5,853 nucleotides of DNA from the NCBI GenBank assembly GCA_013205605.1, contig JABMMK010000156.1, positions 1-5,853 on the forward strand, in the 5' to 3' direction. Positions 5,456-5,853 of this stretch are shown in pieces; position 1 is the first letter of the stretch, and the number at the start of each line of letters is the position of its first letter. The notes under the pieces were generated by a model that was given only the letters and a program-made list of their open reading frames with translations, was not told where the DNA came from and made no database searches. This DNA is from Cytophagales bacterium (lineage in GTDB: Bacteria; Bacteroidota; Bacteroidia; Cytophagales; Spirosomataceae). A program made the position numbers and the translations under genes.

Positions 5456-5853
5456 ATGTCTGAATCATTGCCAAAAATAGGTTTGTTGGGAGGTGGCCAG
5501 CTAGGTCGTATGCTTTTGCAGGCGGCGATTGATTTAGATTTTGAAATTTCATGTTTAGATCCTGATGCGGAGGCGCCATGTCATTTGATGGCTAAACATT
5601 TTGTACAGGGTTCCTTTCAAGATTTTAATACGGTTTATTCTTTTGGCCAATCGCATGATGTGATTAGTATTGAAATTGAGCATGTTAATATAGATGCATT
5701 GGAGCGCTTGGAAAATGAGGGGAAATTAGTGTATCCTCAACCGCATATTTTGAAAATGATTCAAGATAAGCGATTGCAAAAGCAATTTTTCAAAGACCAC
5801 GGTTTCCCTACCGCTGATTTTGTTTTGATTGATTCGGTGGAAGAAATTAAGGA
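5456..5853 (+). CDS. purK: 5-(carboxyamino)imidazole ribonucleotide synthase (PurK), 5' part only
   Basis: ATP-grasp enzyme of purine synthesis that converts AIR, bicarbonate and ATP to N5-CAIR in the cytoplasm; PurE then isomerises the product. The frame is open from ATG 5456 to the window edge: 132 whole codons of a protein that is normally about 350-390 residues. The N-terminal domain is clear: PKIGLLGGGQLGRML (residues 6-20) is the glycine-rich nucleotide-binding-like turn, SCLDPDAEAPC follows (32-42), ISIEIEHVN (70-78) is the typical PurK segment, and QDKRLQKQFFKDHGFPTADF marks entry to the ATP-grasp domain. The other ATP-grasp residues lie beyond the edge. PurT shares the fold, but GGGQLGRM and EIEHV favour PurK. 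It reads away from the DUF6580-like gene, 96 bases apart, and so begins a new transcription unit; purE would be an expected neighbour downstream but is not visible. Confidence 0.94.
   Translation, partial: MSESLPKIGLLGGGQLGRMLLQAAIDLDFEISCLDPDAEAPCHLMAKHFVQGSFQDFNTVYSFGQSHDVISIEIEHVNIDALERLENEGKLVYPQPHILKMIQDKRLQKQFFKDHGFPTADFVLIDSVEEIK

Noticed and set aside
1..5853. CRISPR array, insertion sequence, tRNA/rRNA, riboswitch or defence island
   Set aside because: No repeated spacer-repeat pattern, transposase, terminal repeats, tRNA-like folds or defence-type domains were seen on either strand; nearly all bases belong to housekeeping-type genes.

Overview
The window (5853 bases, roughly 40% GC by eye) looks like an ordinary chromosomal stretch from a member of the Bacteroidota, probably a Cytophagales-like free-living bacterium. 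The taxonomic hints are a MraY with the long form I associate with this phylum, a murE-mraY order from its division and cell wall (dcw) cluster, a DUF6580-type membrane protein, few Shine-Dalgarno sequences, and upstream regions that fit the Bacteroidota promoter TTG-N17-23-TAnnTTTG. Genus-level placement is a guess.

Layout, left to right. (1) The 3' two thirds of murE, with the gene start outside the window. (2) After a 67-base gap with a candidate promoter, a complete mraY. (3) Only 14 bases later, a complete aroA (EPSP synthase) that appears to begin with TTG. (4) After 58 bases with a candidate promoter, a secreted metal-dependent amidohydrolase of the imidazolonepropionase/prolidase-like group (COG1228). 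(5) On the minus strand, convergent with gene 4 and sharing 4 bases across the two stop codons, a small DUF6580-like polytopic membrane protein. (6) After a 96-base divergent intergenic region holding candidate promoters and a 7-base inverted repeat, the 5' part of purK, which runs off the right edge.

MurE and MraY are consecutive cell-wall steps: MurE adds meso-diaminopimelate to UDP-MurNAc-L-Ala-D-Glu in the cytoplasm, and MraY moves the finished phospho-MurNAc-pentapeptide onto undecaprenyl phosphate to make lipid I. AroA makes EPSP for chorismate and aromatic amino acids, and PurK acts in purine synthesis; neither has a direct link to the wall. The notable organisational point is that the dcw order stops after mraY: the expected murD-ftsW-murG-murC block is absent here and aroA takes the next place, tightly spaced.

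I found no RNA gene, mobile element, CRISPR array, tandem repeat or defence-type system. No stretch longer than about 100 bases lacks a gene. I do not see a novel system here; the findings are modest points of gene organisation, start choice, regulation and residue-level detail.
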